The translations under genes and the position numbers were made by a program. The notes under the pieces are model-generated. The model was not told the DNA's origin. It saw only the letters and a program-made list of their open reading frames with translations, and did no database searches. A stretch of 51,161 bases of DNA from Mangrovicoccus ximenensis. GTDB taxonomy: Bacteria > Pseudomonadota > Alphaproteobacteria > Rhodobacterales > Rhodobacteraceae. How positions within the stretch are numbered: position 1 is the stretch's first letter; every line of letters begins with the position of its first letter. This document shows, piece after piece, positions 30,872-38,544 of this stretch. The stretch is taken from contig NZ_QBKZ01000024.1 in assembly GCF_003056725.1 (NCBI RefSeq), forward strand, positions 73,487 to 124,647, written 5' to 3'.

Positions 30872-30913
30872 ATGATTTCAGGCATGTGTAATAATTTCTT
30901 GGCCAGAAATCAT
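30872..30913. promoter_or_regulatory. LysR-type operator between pcaQ and pcaD
   Basis: Two nested dyads: ATTTCT-TGGCC-AGAAAT (30894-30910, perfect, with the T-N11-A form expected for LysR proteins) and outer arms ATGATTTC (30872-30879) / GAAATCAT (30906-30913). They occupy the 82-bp divergent spacer, so PcaQ most likely binds here. The sequence is not the ATAACC-N4-GGTTAA box that I recall for rhizobial PcaQ. Confidence 0.6.
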
Positions 30914-30925
30914 AGCGGATGAGGT

Positions 30926-31846
30926 ATGCGTTTATCCGGTCGTCTCAACATGCGTCACCTCGAATTGTTCGTCGAGGTCGCGCAGCGCAAGAGCGTCAGC
31001 CGCGCGGCGGAGGCGCTGAACCTGACCCAGCCGGCGGTCAGCCGGACCCTGCGCGAACTCGAGGAGCTCTGCGGCAAGCCCCTGTTCGAGAAGCAGGGGC
31101 GCGGCATACGGCTGTCGCCCTTCGGCACGATCTTCCTGCGCCATGCGGGGGCGAGCCTCGCCGCCGCGCGCGAGGGGCTGGCCGCGCTGCAGAGCTTCGA
31201 TCCCGGCCAGGGGCCACCGCTGAGGATCGGCGCGCTGCCGACGGTGCTGGCCACGATCCTGCCCAAGGCCGTCGTCGCCTACCGGGCCGAGGGCCCCGGT
31301 GCCCGGCTCGAAGTGTCGAGCGGCTCGAACCTGGTGCTGCTCGACGCGCTGCGCGAGGGCCGACTCGACCTGGTGATCGGCCGCCTCCCCGCCCCCGAGA
31401 ACATGGCCAATGTCGCCTTCGAGCCGCTCTACCGGGAACGTGTCGTGGTGGTCGTGGCGGCCGGCCATCCGCTGGAGGGCGCCACGCTGCTGACGGCCGA
31501 GGATCTGGCGCGCTATCCCGTCCTGCTGCCGGGCAGCGACTCGATCATCCGGCCCTTCGTCGAACGGCTCCTGATCGAACAGGGGCTGACCCCGCCGCCC
31601 GACGCGATCGAGACCGTCTCGCCCAGCTTCGGATGGGCCTGCGTGAGCCAGGCCCAGGCGATTTGGTTCATCTCCCGCGGCGTGGTAGAGGCGCATCTGG
31701 CCCAGGGCGAATTCCGCGAGCTGCCGATGGATACCGGCACGACCGTCGGCTCCGTCGGGCTCTGCACCCGGCTCGACAAGACGCCCGGACCGTCGGTGAC
31801 GCGCTTCGCTGCGCTTCTGCGCCGGCTCGCGCCGGAAGGCCCGTGA
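30926..31846 (+). CDS. pcaQ: LysR family activator of the pca operon
   Basis: A 306-residue LysR-type regulator. The N-terminal helix-turn-helix (LELFVEVAQRKSVSRAAEAL, NLTQPAVSRTLRELEEL) and the PcaQ-like start RLSGRLNMRHLELF are clear, as are GRGIRLSPFG and FLRHAGASLAAAREGLAALQ. In rhizobia PcaQ activates pcaDCHGB with beta-carboxymuconate as inducer; the same gene order and divergent position here support that role. The start at 30926 is preceded by GATGAG. Confidence 0.9.
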   Translation: MRLSGRLNMRHLELFVEVAQRKSVSRAAEALNLTQPAVSRTLRELEELCGKPLFEKQGRGIRLSPFGTIFLRHAGASLAAAREGLAALQSFDPGQGPPLRIGALPTVLATILPKAVVAYRAEGPGARLEVSSGSNLVLLDALREGRLDLVIGRLPAPENMANVAFEPLYRERVVVVVAAGHPLEGATLLTAEDLARYPVLLPGSDSIIRPFVERLLIEQGLTPPPDAIETVSPSFGWACVSQAQAIWFISRGVVEAHLAQGEFRELPMDTGTTVGSVGLCTRLDKTPGPSVTRFAALLRRLAPEGP

Positions 31847-31944
31847 GCGCAACCGGGCGGCGAACCGCCGCGCGCGTCACTATTGTGCGGGCAGCGCTGC
31901 GGGCAGCGCGATAGGTTGGGGCCAAACGGAGGGGACTCGGGCAG

Positions 31945-32940
31945 ATGGCACGGATCAAGGCAGGCGAGGTCACGCTGGGCGCGCGGCAATGGGGCAGCGG
32001 ACCGATTCCGGTCCTGTTCATCCACGGAAACCTGGCCAGCAAGGACTGGATCGAGGTCGCCGCGCAATGGTTTCCGCCGGACATGAGCGTGCATGCCGTC
32101 GACTGGCGCGGCTGCGGCGACAGCGACCGGCCGACGCCCGACGACAATTACGACAACTACTCGATCACCCAGCACGCCGAGGACATGCTGGCGGCGATGG
32201 ACACGCTCGGGATCGGCTGCTGCCATCTGGTCACCCATTCCACCGGCGGCATCATCGCCGCACGGATGCAGCTCATCGCGCCGGAGCGGATCGGGCGGAT
32301 CCTGCATCTCGACCCGGTTTCGCCGATGGGCATCCGCTTCGAGGAAAGCTCGATCGCCGCCTTCCGCGCGATGGAACAGTCGAAGCAGACCACCCGCGCG
32401 GTGATGGCAAATGCCGCCTCCTCGCTCTTCCAGACGGACAGCTTCCTGCCCGGCAAGATGCCGAAATTCCGCGACGGGATCGACCACCTGCAGGCGATGT
32501 TCGAAAAGGTGATCGACCAGACCTTCACCGCCGGGCACGGCATCTGGCTGGGCACGCCGCTGAACCTCACCAAGGAAGCGGAGTCGGGCGAGCTGGCCGA
32601 ACAGATGGACCGGCTGGTGCATGAAACCCTGATCCTCTGGGGCCAGCAGGACACGATCATCCAGCAGAAGGACATGCGGGCGATGGCCGAAGCGCTGCCG
32701 AATGCGCGGCTGGTCGAGGTGCCCGGGGTCGGCCATTCGATGAATATCGAAGCGCCGCAGATGTTCGCCGGCTTCGTCGCCGGCTTCCTCTCGGGCATCC
32801 GCCCTCTGCCGCCGGAACTGCCCGAGCAAGCCGCTGCCGGAGAGCCGGAGGACGCCGCGGCAGAGGCCATGGCAGCCGCGGCTCAGGAACCGCCGGACCG
32901 CTCGCCGCGCCTCTTGTGGTGGCTCAACCGGAGCATGTAG
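31945..32940 (+). CDS. Alpha/beta hydrolase
   Basis: A 331-residue hydrolase. The nucleophile elbow is LVTHSTGGII, the acid lies in LILWGQQDTIIQ and the His in VPGVGHSMNIEAP; the oxyanion region is VLFIHGNLASKDW. The cap contains FLPGKMPKFRDGIDHL. No close functional assignment is possible; it could be an esterase, lactonase or haloperoxidase-like enzyme. The last 40 residues are Ala/Glu/Pro rich and the final 58 bases overlap the convergent YdcF fragment, so the native end may be displaced. Start preceded by GGAGGGGAC. Confidence 0.8.
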   Translation: MARIKAGEVTLGARQWGSGPIPVLFIHGNLASKDWIEVAAQWFPPDMSVHAVDWRGCGDSDRPTPDDNYDNYSITQHAEDMLAAMDTLGIGCCHLVTHSTGGIIAARMQLIAPERIGRILHLDPVSPMGIRFEESSIAAFRAMEQSKQTTRAVMANAASSLFQTDSFLPGKMPKFRDGIDHLQAMFEKVIDQTFTAGHGIWLGTPLNLTKEAESGELAEQMDRLVHETLILWGQQDTIIQQKDMRAMAEALPNARLVEVPGVGHSMNIEAPQMFAGFVAGFLSGIRPLPPELPEQAAAGEPEDAAAEAMAAAAQEPPDRSPRLLWWLNRSM

Positions 32941-33362
32941 ACCGGCAGGGCCAGGAGCTCGCGCAGCGCGGCCTTCAGCCAGCGGTCGAGCCGGCCGAAA
33001 CGCCAGACCGGGCGGGCCTGCGCCCGGATGCCGAACCAGCGGAAGGTCATCACGGCACGCGGACAGTGATAGCTGTCGGTGACGACCAGCGCACGATCTA
33101 ACCCCTCCGCCTGCATGAGCCGGGCCGTGAAGAGCGCGTTTTCCAGGGTGGAGGTGGAGGCGTCCTCGCAGAGGATGCGCTCGGGCGCGACGCCAAGGGA
33201 TTCCAGCCGGTCGCGGATCACATGCGCCTCGGCGGGCGGTTCCCTGCCCCAGCCGCCGGATCCGATCAGCACCGTCCCGGGGTGCCGGGCTGCAAGCTCG
33301 GCTCCGCGGGCGATGCGCCGGGCCAGGGCCGGACTGGGAATGCCGCCGGGCCAGACCGCCGG
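32883..33362 (-). pseudogene. YdcF/SanA-like DUF218 protein, N-terminus missing
   Basis: The reverse strand shows the DUF218 fold: AVWPGGIPSPALARRIARGA, VLIGSGGWGREPPAEAHVIR, LEDASTSTLENALF-type CEDASTSTLENALFTARLMQ, and VVTDSYHCPRAVMTFRWFG, ending HKRRGERSGGS. Upstream of AVWPGG the sequence becomes the start of a different secreted protein in another frame, so the first roughly 40 residues (membrane part and start) are missing. DUF218 proteins are envelope-related; their function is not well established. Confidence 0.72.
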
Positions 33363-33364
33363 GC

Positions 33365-33487
33365 CGGGGGCGACAGGCTGTCGCTGAGCCAGGGCACCCC
33401 CGCGGCCTGCTGCGCCGCAGCGGGTGTGCCCGCGAGGCAGAGACCGGCGCAGAGCGCGATCCGGGCGCTGGCGCTACTGCGCGCCAA
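33365..33487 (-). pseudogene. Secreted hypothetical protein, N-terminal fragment
   Basis: A TTG start at 33487 overlaps the stop of the small membrane gene. It gives ARSSASARIALCAGLCLAGT, then PAAAQQAAGVPWLSDSLS, a clean signal peptide (cleavage likely after PAAA) followed by a short mature part. After about 40 residues the frame meets YdcF sequence. The family is not identified. Confidence 0.45.
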
Positions 33488-33605
33488 GTTCCACCGGGAT
33501 GGTCATTTCGGTCCTGTCCGGCGAGAGGTTGCCGAAATAGGCGAATCCCACCAGCCCTATTCCTGCCACGATCAGCAGGAATGCCAGTACCTTCAGTAAT
33601 CTCAT
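33474..33605 (-). CDS. Small single-pass membrane protein
   Basis: A 43-residue protein, MRLLKVLAFLLIVAGIGLVG, then FAYFGNLSPDRTEMTIPV. It has one hydrophobic segment and a short periplasmic tail. Similar short proteins with a FAYFGxLSP motif lie divergent from aroK in Rhodobacterales; their function is unknown. The start at 33605 is preceded by AGGCAGGTCTGAC. Convergent with nothing; it shares the A+T-rich spacer with aroK. Confidence 0.75.
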   Translation of the reverse strand: MRLLKVLAFLLIVAGIGLVGFAYFGNLSPDRTEMTIPVELGAQ

Positions 33606-33651
33606 GTCAGACCTGCCTTCGGTGCCTCTGCGCGTTTGACGATGTTTCTTG

Positions 33652-33681
33652 TTCAACTTATACGTCGCGCCCCAGTATAAC
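33652..33681 (+). promoter_or_regulatory. Candidate aroK promoter
   Basis: TTCAAC (33652-33657), 18 bases and TATAAC (33676-33681) read toward aroK in the 128-bp divergent spacer. A TATAAG on the reverse strand (33657-33662) could be the -10 of the small membrane gene. Moderate match only. Confidence 0.4.
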
Positions 33682-33733
33682 ACGGTGGTGCCGTGTCTCA
33701 ATCAGTCAAAAGACAGCAGGACCGGACGGCAGC

Positions 33734-34294
33734 TTGACCTACCGATTGAACAGAACAGTGGTCCTGGTGGGGATGATGGGCTGCGGCAAGACCTCGGTCG
33801 GCCGCGAGCTCGCGCGCAGGCTCGACGTGCCCTTCCTCGATTCCGACGAGGAAATCGTCCGCGCCTCTTCCTACGAGATCCCGGAACTCTTCGCGCGCTT
33901 CGGCGAGGTGTATTTCCGCGAGAAGGAAACCCAGGTGATCCTGCGGCTGCTGCATGGCAGGCCGAAGATCCTCTCGACCGGCGGCGGCGCCTGGATGAAC
34001 CATACCAACCGCGTGAACATCACCAAGTTCGGCGTCGGGGTCTGGCTGGGGGCCGATGTCGGCGTGCTCTGGTCGCGGGTCAAGGGCCGCACCGGGCGGC
34101 CGCTGCTGCAGACGGCCAATCCCTACCAGACGCTCAAGGAGCTCTGCGAGAGCCGCAACCCGGTCTATGCGCGCGCGCCGATCCATGTCACGGCACTGCC
34201 GCAGGACAGCATCGCGGACACGACCGACCGGGTGATCGCGGAGCTGGCGAAACTGGACGACATCCTGGAGGAAAGCGGTGAGCGAGCTGATTGA
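33734..34294 (+). CDS. aroK: Shikimate kinase
   Basis: A 186-residue shikimate kinase: P-loop [20 protein letters not shown], shikimate-binding [20 protein letters not shown] and [20 protein letters not shown] (the GGG motif), and the lid [23 protein letters not shown] at 33734 ([13 protein letters not shown]) is taken as start from family length; a later TTG or GTG is possible, and the weak AGGA lies 12 bases upstream. The stop overlaps the aroB start by 17 bases, so the two are coupled. Confidence 0.93.
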   Translation: MTYRLNRTVVLVGMMGCGKTSVGRELARRLDVPFLDSDEEIVRASSYEIPELFARFGEVYFREKETQVILRLLHGRPKILSTGGGAWMNHTNRVNITKFGVGVWLGADVGVLWSRVKGRTGRPLLQTANPYQTLKELCESRNPVYARAPIHVTALPQDSIADTTDRVIAELAKLDDILEESGERAD

Positions 34295-35322
34295 ACGGGT
34301 CCATGTGGATCTCGGAGAGCGCGCCTATGAGGTGCTGATCGGGGAGGGGCTGCTGGGGCAGGCCGGGCGGCTGATGGCGCCGCTGCTGCACCGCCCGCGC
34401 GTGGCGGTGGTCTCGGACGCGACGGTGGCCGGGCATCACCTTGCCGCGCTGAAGGCGGCGCTTGCGTCGGAGGGGATCGAGGCGGCGAGCCTCGAGCTGC
34501 CGCCGGGCGAGGCGACGAAGTGCTGGGGACAGCTCGAAACCGTCTGCGGCTGGCTTCTCGACCAGAAGGTCGAGCGGCGCGACGTGGTGGTGGCGCTCGG
34601 CGGCGGCGTGATCGGCGATCTCGTCGGCTTCGCGGCAGCGGTCCTGCGCCGCGGCGTGCGCTTCGTGCAGATCCCGACCTCGCTCCTGGCGCAGGTCGAC
34701 AGCTCGGTCGGCGGCAAGACCGGCATCAACACCCCCCATGGCAAGAACCTGATCGGCGCCTTCCACCAGCCCTCGCTGGTGCTCGCCGATACCGGCATCC
34801 TCGCGACGCTGCCGCGGCGCGACCTGCTGGCGGGCTATGGCGAGGTGGTGAAATACGGGCTTCTGGGCGATGCCGCGTTCTTCGCCTGGCTCGAAGGGAA
34901 CGGCCCGAAGCTCGCCGCGGGCGATCCGGCGGCGCGGCTGCGCGCGGTGACGCGGTCGGTCGAGATGAAGGCCGGGATCGTGATGCGCGACGAGACCGAA
35001 CAGGGCGACCGGGCGCTGCTCAATCTCGGCCATACCTTCTGCCATGCGCTGGAGGCGGCGACCGGCTATTCGGACCGCCTGCTGCATGGCGAGGGCGTGG
35101 CGATCGGCTGCGCGCTGGCCTTCGAGCTGTCCTCGCGGCTGGGGCTCTGCCCGCAGGAGGACCCGTCGCGGGTCCGCGCCCATCTGCGCGAGATGGGAAT
35201 GAAGACCGATCTGGCCGACATTCCCGGCGCGCTGCCCGGACCGGATGCGCTGATCGAGCTGATGGCGCAGGACAAGAAGGTGCTCGACGGCAAGCTGCGC
35301 TTCATCCTGGCGCGCGGCATCG
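34278..35322 (+). pseudogene. aroB: 3-dehydroquinate synthase, lacking its last 20-25 residues
   Basis: A GTG start after GGAGGAAAGC gives [23 protein letters not shown] and metal-site blocks are intact: [72 protein letters not shown] and [20 protein letters not shown]. Immediately after that last block the sequence becomes a crotonase fragment on the other strand, and the open frame runs on with 50 unrelated residues. The missing part is only the C-terminal helix, so residual activity cannot be excluded. Second step of the shikimate pathway. Confidence 0.88.
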
Positions 35323-35445
35323 CAGCTCGCCACCAGCTGGCAGCCCGCTGCCGCCGCCACGCCGTGGACCTGCGCGATCACCGGCTGCGGCATGGTCCGG
35401 ATCAGCCGCATCATCGCCGAGCAGCGCGCGAAGAGATCGGCGCCC
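35323..35445 (-). pseudogene. Enoyl-CoA hydratase/isomerase (crotonase), internal fragment
   Basis: The reverse strand reads [20 protein letters not shown], then [20 protein letters not shown]. This is the helix leading to the HGxAxxxGxxL oxyanion-hole motif of the crotonase family. Only about 40 residues are recognisable. One end abuts aroB, the other unassigned sequence. Confidence 0.65.
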
Positions 35446-35978
35446 TGCATTCGGCATCTGCTCGGTGCAGCTGAAAGGCATTCGCGGCCAGATCGGCTCC
35501 TGCCATGGAAAGTATCGCCGTGGATGACGCTCCGGTTCGACAGTGGCGATCTCTCCGCCTTGGCATGGCGAAACGCCGCCGGGCTGGGGTATCCACCCCA
35601 TCAGAAGCGGATGGCCGCGCCGGAGAAAACCGGCGCCCCCGCTTGCCGCGTTTCGGCGCGAGCCAGGTCCTGTCCCAATCCAGCCAGGCCAGCAGCAAGC
35701 TGCGCCGCTTCGAGGCGTTCTCCGTTGCGCCCGGACCAATGGCTCACCGCAGGATTTCCAGTTCGCCTTGCGGGCGCGGCCAGGCCCGGACTTCGCCATG
35801 CAAGGCCATTGGCCTGCCGGATTGCAGAGGCGAGTCCCGATCCTCGGAGAGGTCCCAACAATGCCTCGGCGAGGCCCCAATCTGGCAGTGATCCGTTCCG
35901 GCAATTTCCTTGCTCTGCGTTGCCGCGTTGTCCTGTCCGGTCGTTCCCGGCAATCCGTGCCGTGGCGGGTCCGAAACG
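35446..35978. other. Unassigned stretch of about 530 bp
   Basis: No coding sequence is recognised on either strand. Frames here are rich in Arg, Pro, Ser and Ala and have no family pattern. The bases just beyond carry the terminator of the holin/endolysin genes. Confidence 0.4.
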
Positions 35979-36010
35979 AAAAAACCGGGCCGCCGGTCTG
36001 GCGGGCCCGG
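35979..36010 (-). terminator. Rho-independent terminator of the holin/endolysin genes
   Basis: On the reverse strand, CCGGGCCCGCC and GGCGGCCCGG form a long GC stem (one bulge, 5-base loop), followed by six T. In plus coordinates the arms are 35985-35994 and 36000-36010 and the A-tract is 35979-35984, 28 bases after the holin stop. Confidence 0.8.
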
Positions 36011-36037
36011 TCAGGGGACGGGAAAATTGCCGGCGGA

Positions 36038-36721
36038 TCAGCTGCCGGCGAGCTGCTTCTTCAGCTTGTCGACCGCCGTGGCCGTGACCTTGACCACGTT
36101 CTTGGTGGCGGTGATCCGGTCGGTCGCAGCTTGCTCGGCCACCACCTGCTGCGCCTTGCGCAGCTCGCTGCCCAGCACCTGCTCCTTGTTCTTCGAGCCG
36201 CGCGAGGAGCCGAACTCGAAATCGAAGGCCGAGCCGATGTTGCGCGCGAACATGCCGCCGATGCCGATCACGAAGCCGATCACCGTCTGGTTCAGGTCGG
36301 GCTTCAGCGTCACCAGCGCGACGATCGCCACGATGGCGACGAAAGCCGAGACCAGCATGATGTTGCCGCGTTTCTCGCCGCGGGTTTCCTGCGAGCGGCG
36401 GGCGTCCTGGATGTCCGCGAGGAAGGCGCGGTCGCGCTCCAGCTCGATCCGGGCGAGTTCCGCGTCGAGCTGCGCCAGGCTGGTCCGCAGCTCGACCATC
36501 AATTCGGGATTGGCGGTAAGGACGGCGCGGGCTTCCTCGACCTGGGCAGGGGTCTGCACCGGCAGGCCGACGACCTTGGAGACCTCGGTGGCGATGCTCT
36601 CGGCGGCTTCGGCGGTGTGCTTGACCGCATCGGCCTGCTTGTCGCCGACGAGGAAGCGGACCATCGGCGGCAGCACGTCGGCCACCAGCGGGATCAGCGA
36701 GGTGGCAAGGGCAAGGACCAT
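36038..36721 (-). CDS. GTA-type holin (3TM holin family)
   Basis: A 227-residue membrane protein with an N-terminal hydrophobic segment (MVLALATSLIPLVADVLPPM), a charged middle (VEEARAVLTANPELMVELRT) and two adjacent segments (IMLVSAFVAIVAIVALVTL, TVIGFVIGIGGMFARNIG), then a Lys-rich tail. This matches the three-segment holin family named for gene-transfer-agent release in Rhodobacter. It starts 3 bases after the stop of a muramidase gene, giving a complete lysis pair. In R. capsulatus the equivalent pair lies away from the capsid genes, as seems true here. Confidence 0.8.
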   Translation of the reverse strand: MVLALATSLIPLVADVLPPMVRFLVGDKQADAVKHTAEAAESIATEVSKVVGLPVQTPAQVEEARAVLTANPELMVELRTSLAQLDAELARIELERDRAFLADIQDARRSQETRGEKRGNIMLVSAFVAIVAIVALVTLKPDLNQTVIGFVIGIGGMFARNIGSAFDFEFGSSRGSKNKEQVLGSELRKAQQVVAEQAATDRITATKNVVKVTATAVDKLKKQLAGS

Positions 36722-36724
36722 GGT

Positions 36725-37576
36725 TCAGGCCTCCGCTTGCGCCGCTTCGAACTGGCGCATCATGTGATAGGCGGCCTGCACGGCCGCGCGGACCTCCAGC
36801 GTGAACTGCCCGGTGGGCGGCAGCTTGGCGAAGCGCTGGAACTTGGTGATCGCCGCCGTGGTCTTGGGGCCCATCTTGTTGTCGACGATGCCGGGATCGA
36901 TGGCGAGGTATTGCAGCGCGCGCTGCAGGTCGCGCACGGTGCGGATCTCGAATGTGTCGGGCGCGGGCGCGGCGGCGGGCTTGGCCGGGGCGGAAGGTTC
37001 GGCCGCATATTGCTGGTAGGCGGCGGCCATCTTCTCGTCATATCGGTTCTGGCGGTAGTTCTGGCCGTTGTAGCCGAGCGCGAACTTGCGCCAGTTGAGC
37101 GAGCGCAGGTGCCGGTCGAGGTCGCAGCCCAGCACGAAATCGACGAAGGCGTCGAGATGGTTGTCGACATCCGCGACCAGCGCCTCGACGAAGCTTTCGA
37201 CATCGGAATAGCCCGCGAGTTCGTGGTTGAAGCCCATGATCTGGAACTGGCCCCAGGAGGCGGATTTCAGCGCGGCCTCCTCGTCGAGCTTGAGCGCGTC
37301 GAGCATCTTCGGCCATTGCTCCGAGAACTTGCCGTAGTTTCCGGCCGGACCCGACAGCACGGGATGGCTCTGGCTGAACCGGCCGCCGGTATATTTCCGG
37401 AACTTGTGGCGCTCGAACAGGATGGTGGGGCGGCCGTCGCCGTCGAAGGGCGCGCGGCGGGATTCGACTTCGGCCACGGCCTTGATCGCGGCGATGTCGC
37501 AGTCCAGTTCCTCGGCGGCCTTCTGGTAGGCCTCCTCGGAAATGGCCTTGTTCGGGGTCGGGCAGGAAAATTCCAT
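36725..37576 (-). CDS. N-acetylmuramidase endolysin with peptidoglycan-binding domain
   Basis: A 283-residue cell-wall hydrolase. The N-terminal domain (about 10-185) is the DUF3380 muramidase type: IKAVAEVESRRAPFDGDGRP, TILFERHKFRKYTGGRFSQS, ASWGQFQIMGFNHELAGYSD and NWRKFALGYNGQNYRQNRYD. After an Ala/Pro linker, residues 210-275 form a peptidoglycan-binding domain (VRDLQRALQYLAIDPGIVDN, KMGPKTTAAITKFQ). No signal peptide, so a holin is needed for export, and one follows directly. The start MEFSCPTPNKAIS at 37576 is preceded by GCAGGAGGACTGCC. Confidence 0.85.
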   Translation of the reverse strand: MEFSCPTPNKAISEEAYQKAAEELDCDIAAIKAVAEVESRRAPFDGDGRPTILFERHKFRKYTGGRFSQSHPVLSGPAGNYGKFSEQWPKMLDALKLDEEAALKSASWGQFQIMGFNHELAGYSDVESFVEALVADVDNHLDAFVDFVLGCDLDRHLRSLNWRKFALGYNGQNYRQNRYDEKMAAAYQQYAAEPSAPAKPAAAPAPDTFEIRTVRDLQRALQYLAIDPGIVDNKMGPKTTAAITKFQRFAKLPPTGQFTLEVRAAVQAAYHMMRQFEAAQAEA

Positions 37577-37612
37577 GGCAGTCCTCCTGCGGGTCAAATT
37601 CCTTACCTTACG

Positions 37613-37908
37613 TTAACAACTCGTGGGGCCATCGCAAACCGGATTCTGCGGCGGGTAGGGATTCCCTGCATCGGGCGGCGGAAAGCCGGGGGTCAGCCGG
37701 GCGCGCAGCAGGGCCATCGGATGGGCGCGCAGGCTGAGGCGCAGATGCACGTAATCCTCGACCATTTCCTCGCCCAGGCTCATCTGCGGCAGGGTCACGG
37801 CCGGCTCGGCGATGCCTTCGCCCTCCATGTCCCGGGCAAAGAGCGGCAGCGGGGCGGAGCCGGCCAGCGCGCGGGCCTGCCAGAGCGCTTCGCGCCGCGC
37901 CAGCGGGC
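37613..37908 (-). pseudogene. dnaE2: Error-prone DNA polymerase DnaE2, internal/C-terminal fragment
   Basis: The reverse strand reads [20 protein letters not shown], then [20 protein letters not shown] and [17 protein letters not shown]. This is the helix-hairpin-helix to OB-fold transition region of the ImuC/DnaE2 translesion polymerase. The polymerase domain is missing and the end is cut after ALLRARL, followed by about 20 unrelated residues to the stop. A GCC tract at 37911-37920 marks the join with ssb. Confidence 0.7.
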
Positions 37909-37909
37909 C

Positions 37910-38271
37910 AGCCGCCGCCCGATCCGCCCGAACCGCCGCCATAGCCGCCGCGGTCATCGCCGTAGCCCGGATCGTTGCCGTAGCTGCCGCCCGATCCGCC
38001 GCCGTCGCCGCGGCCGCCCAGCAGGGTCATCTCGCCGCGATAGGGGCGCAGCACGATCTCGGTGGAATAGCGGTCCTGGCCGGACTGGTCCTGCCATTTG
38101 CGGGTCTCGAGCTGGCCCTCGATATAGACCGTGGAGCCCTTGCGCAGATATTGCTCGGCGATTTTCGCGAGGTTCTCGTTGAAGATCGCCACCGAATGCC
38201 ATTCGGTGCGCTCGCGGTTCTCGCCGGAATTGCGGTCGCGCCAGCGCTCGGAGGTCGCGATGCGCAGGTTG
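37910..38271 (-). pseudogene. ssb: Single-strand DNA-binding protein, lacking both ends
   Basis: The reverse strand shows [60 protein letters not shown] and [20 protein letters not shown], the OB-fold of bacterial SSB, then a Gly-rich linker ([20 protein letters not shown]). The first 20-25 residues (strand 1) are replaced by moaA sequence in another frame, and the acidic C-terminal tip (DDDIPF-type) that recruits HolC and other partners is replaced by dnaE2 sequence. It cannot produce a normal SSB. ssb is essential in most bacteria. Confidence 0.85.
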
Positions 38272-38460
38272 CTTCTCCACGCCGAGGCGGATGAAGGCCG
38301 AGCAGACCCGGTCCAGTTCCTCCAGCGTCAGCAGTTCCTTCTTGGGAAGGAAGGTCATGTTCTCCGCCATGCAATACACGCAGCGGAAGTCGCAGCGATC
38401 CGTCACGGAGACGCGCAGATAGCTGATCGGACGGGCGAAGGGATCGATGAGCGGGGCCAT
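38272..38460 (-). pseudogene. moaA: GTP 3',8-cyclase MoaA, N-terminal fragment
   Basis: Starts at 38460: [60 protein letters not shown]. The radical-SAM cluster motif CxxxCxxC is complete (Cys23, Cys27, Cys30). After about 63 residues the sequence switches to ssb. MoaA is the first enzyme of molybdenum cofactor synthesis; this copy is non-functional. Confidence 0.85.
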
Positions 38461-38544
38461 GCGCGGAAACTAGGCGCTCCTTGCGCCGGGGACAAGGGCG
38501 CTGCGCATCACGTGGTGCGGCGCAGCGCCGGTTCCGGGCCGGTC

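Noticed and set aside
36038..37576. Holin/endolysin pair as part of a prophage
   Set aside because: No other phage genes nearby; the holin family is the one tied to gene transfer agents.
35543..38182. Forward frame of about 880 codons opposite holin, endolysin and ssb
   Set aside because: Antisense shadow; the reverse strand encodes recognisable domains.
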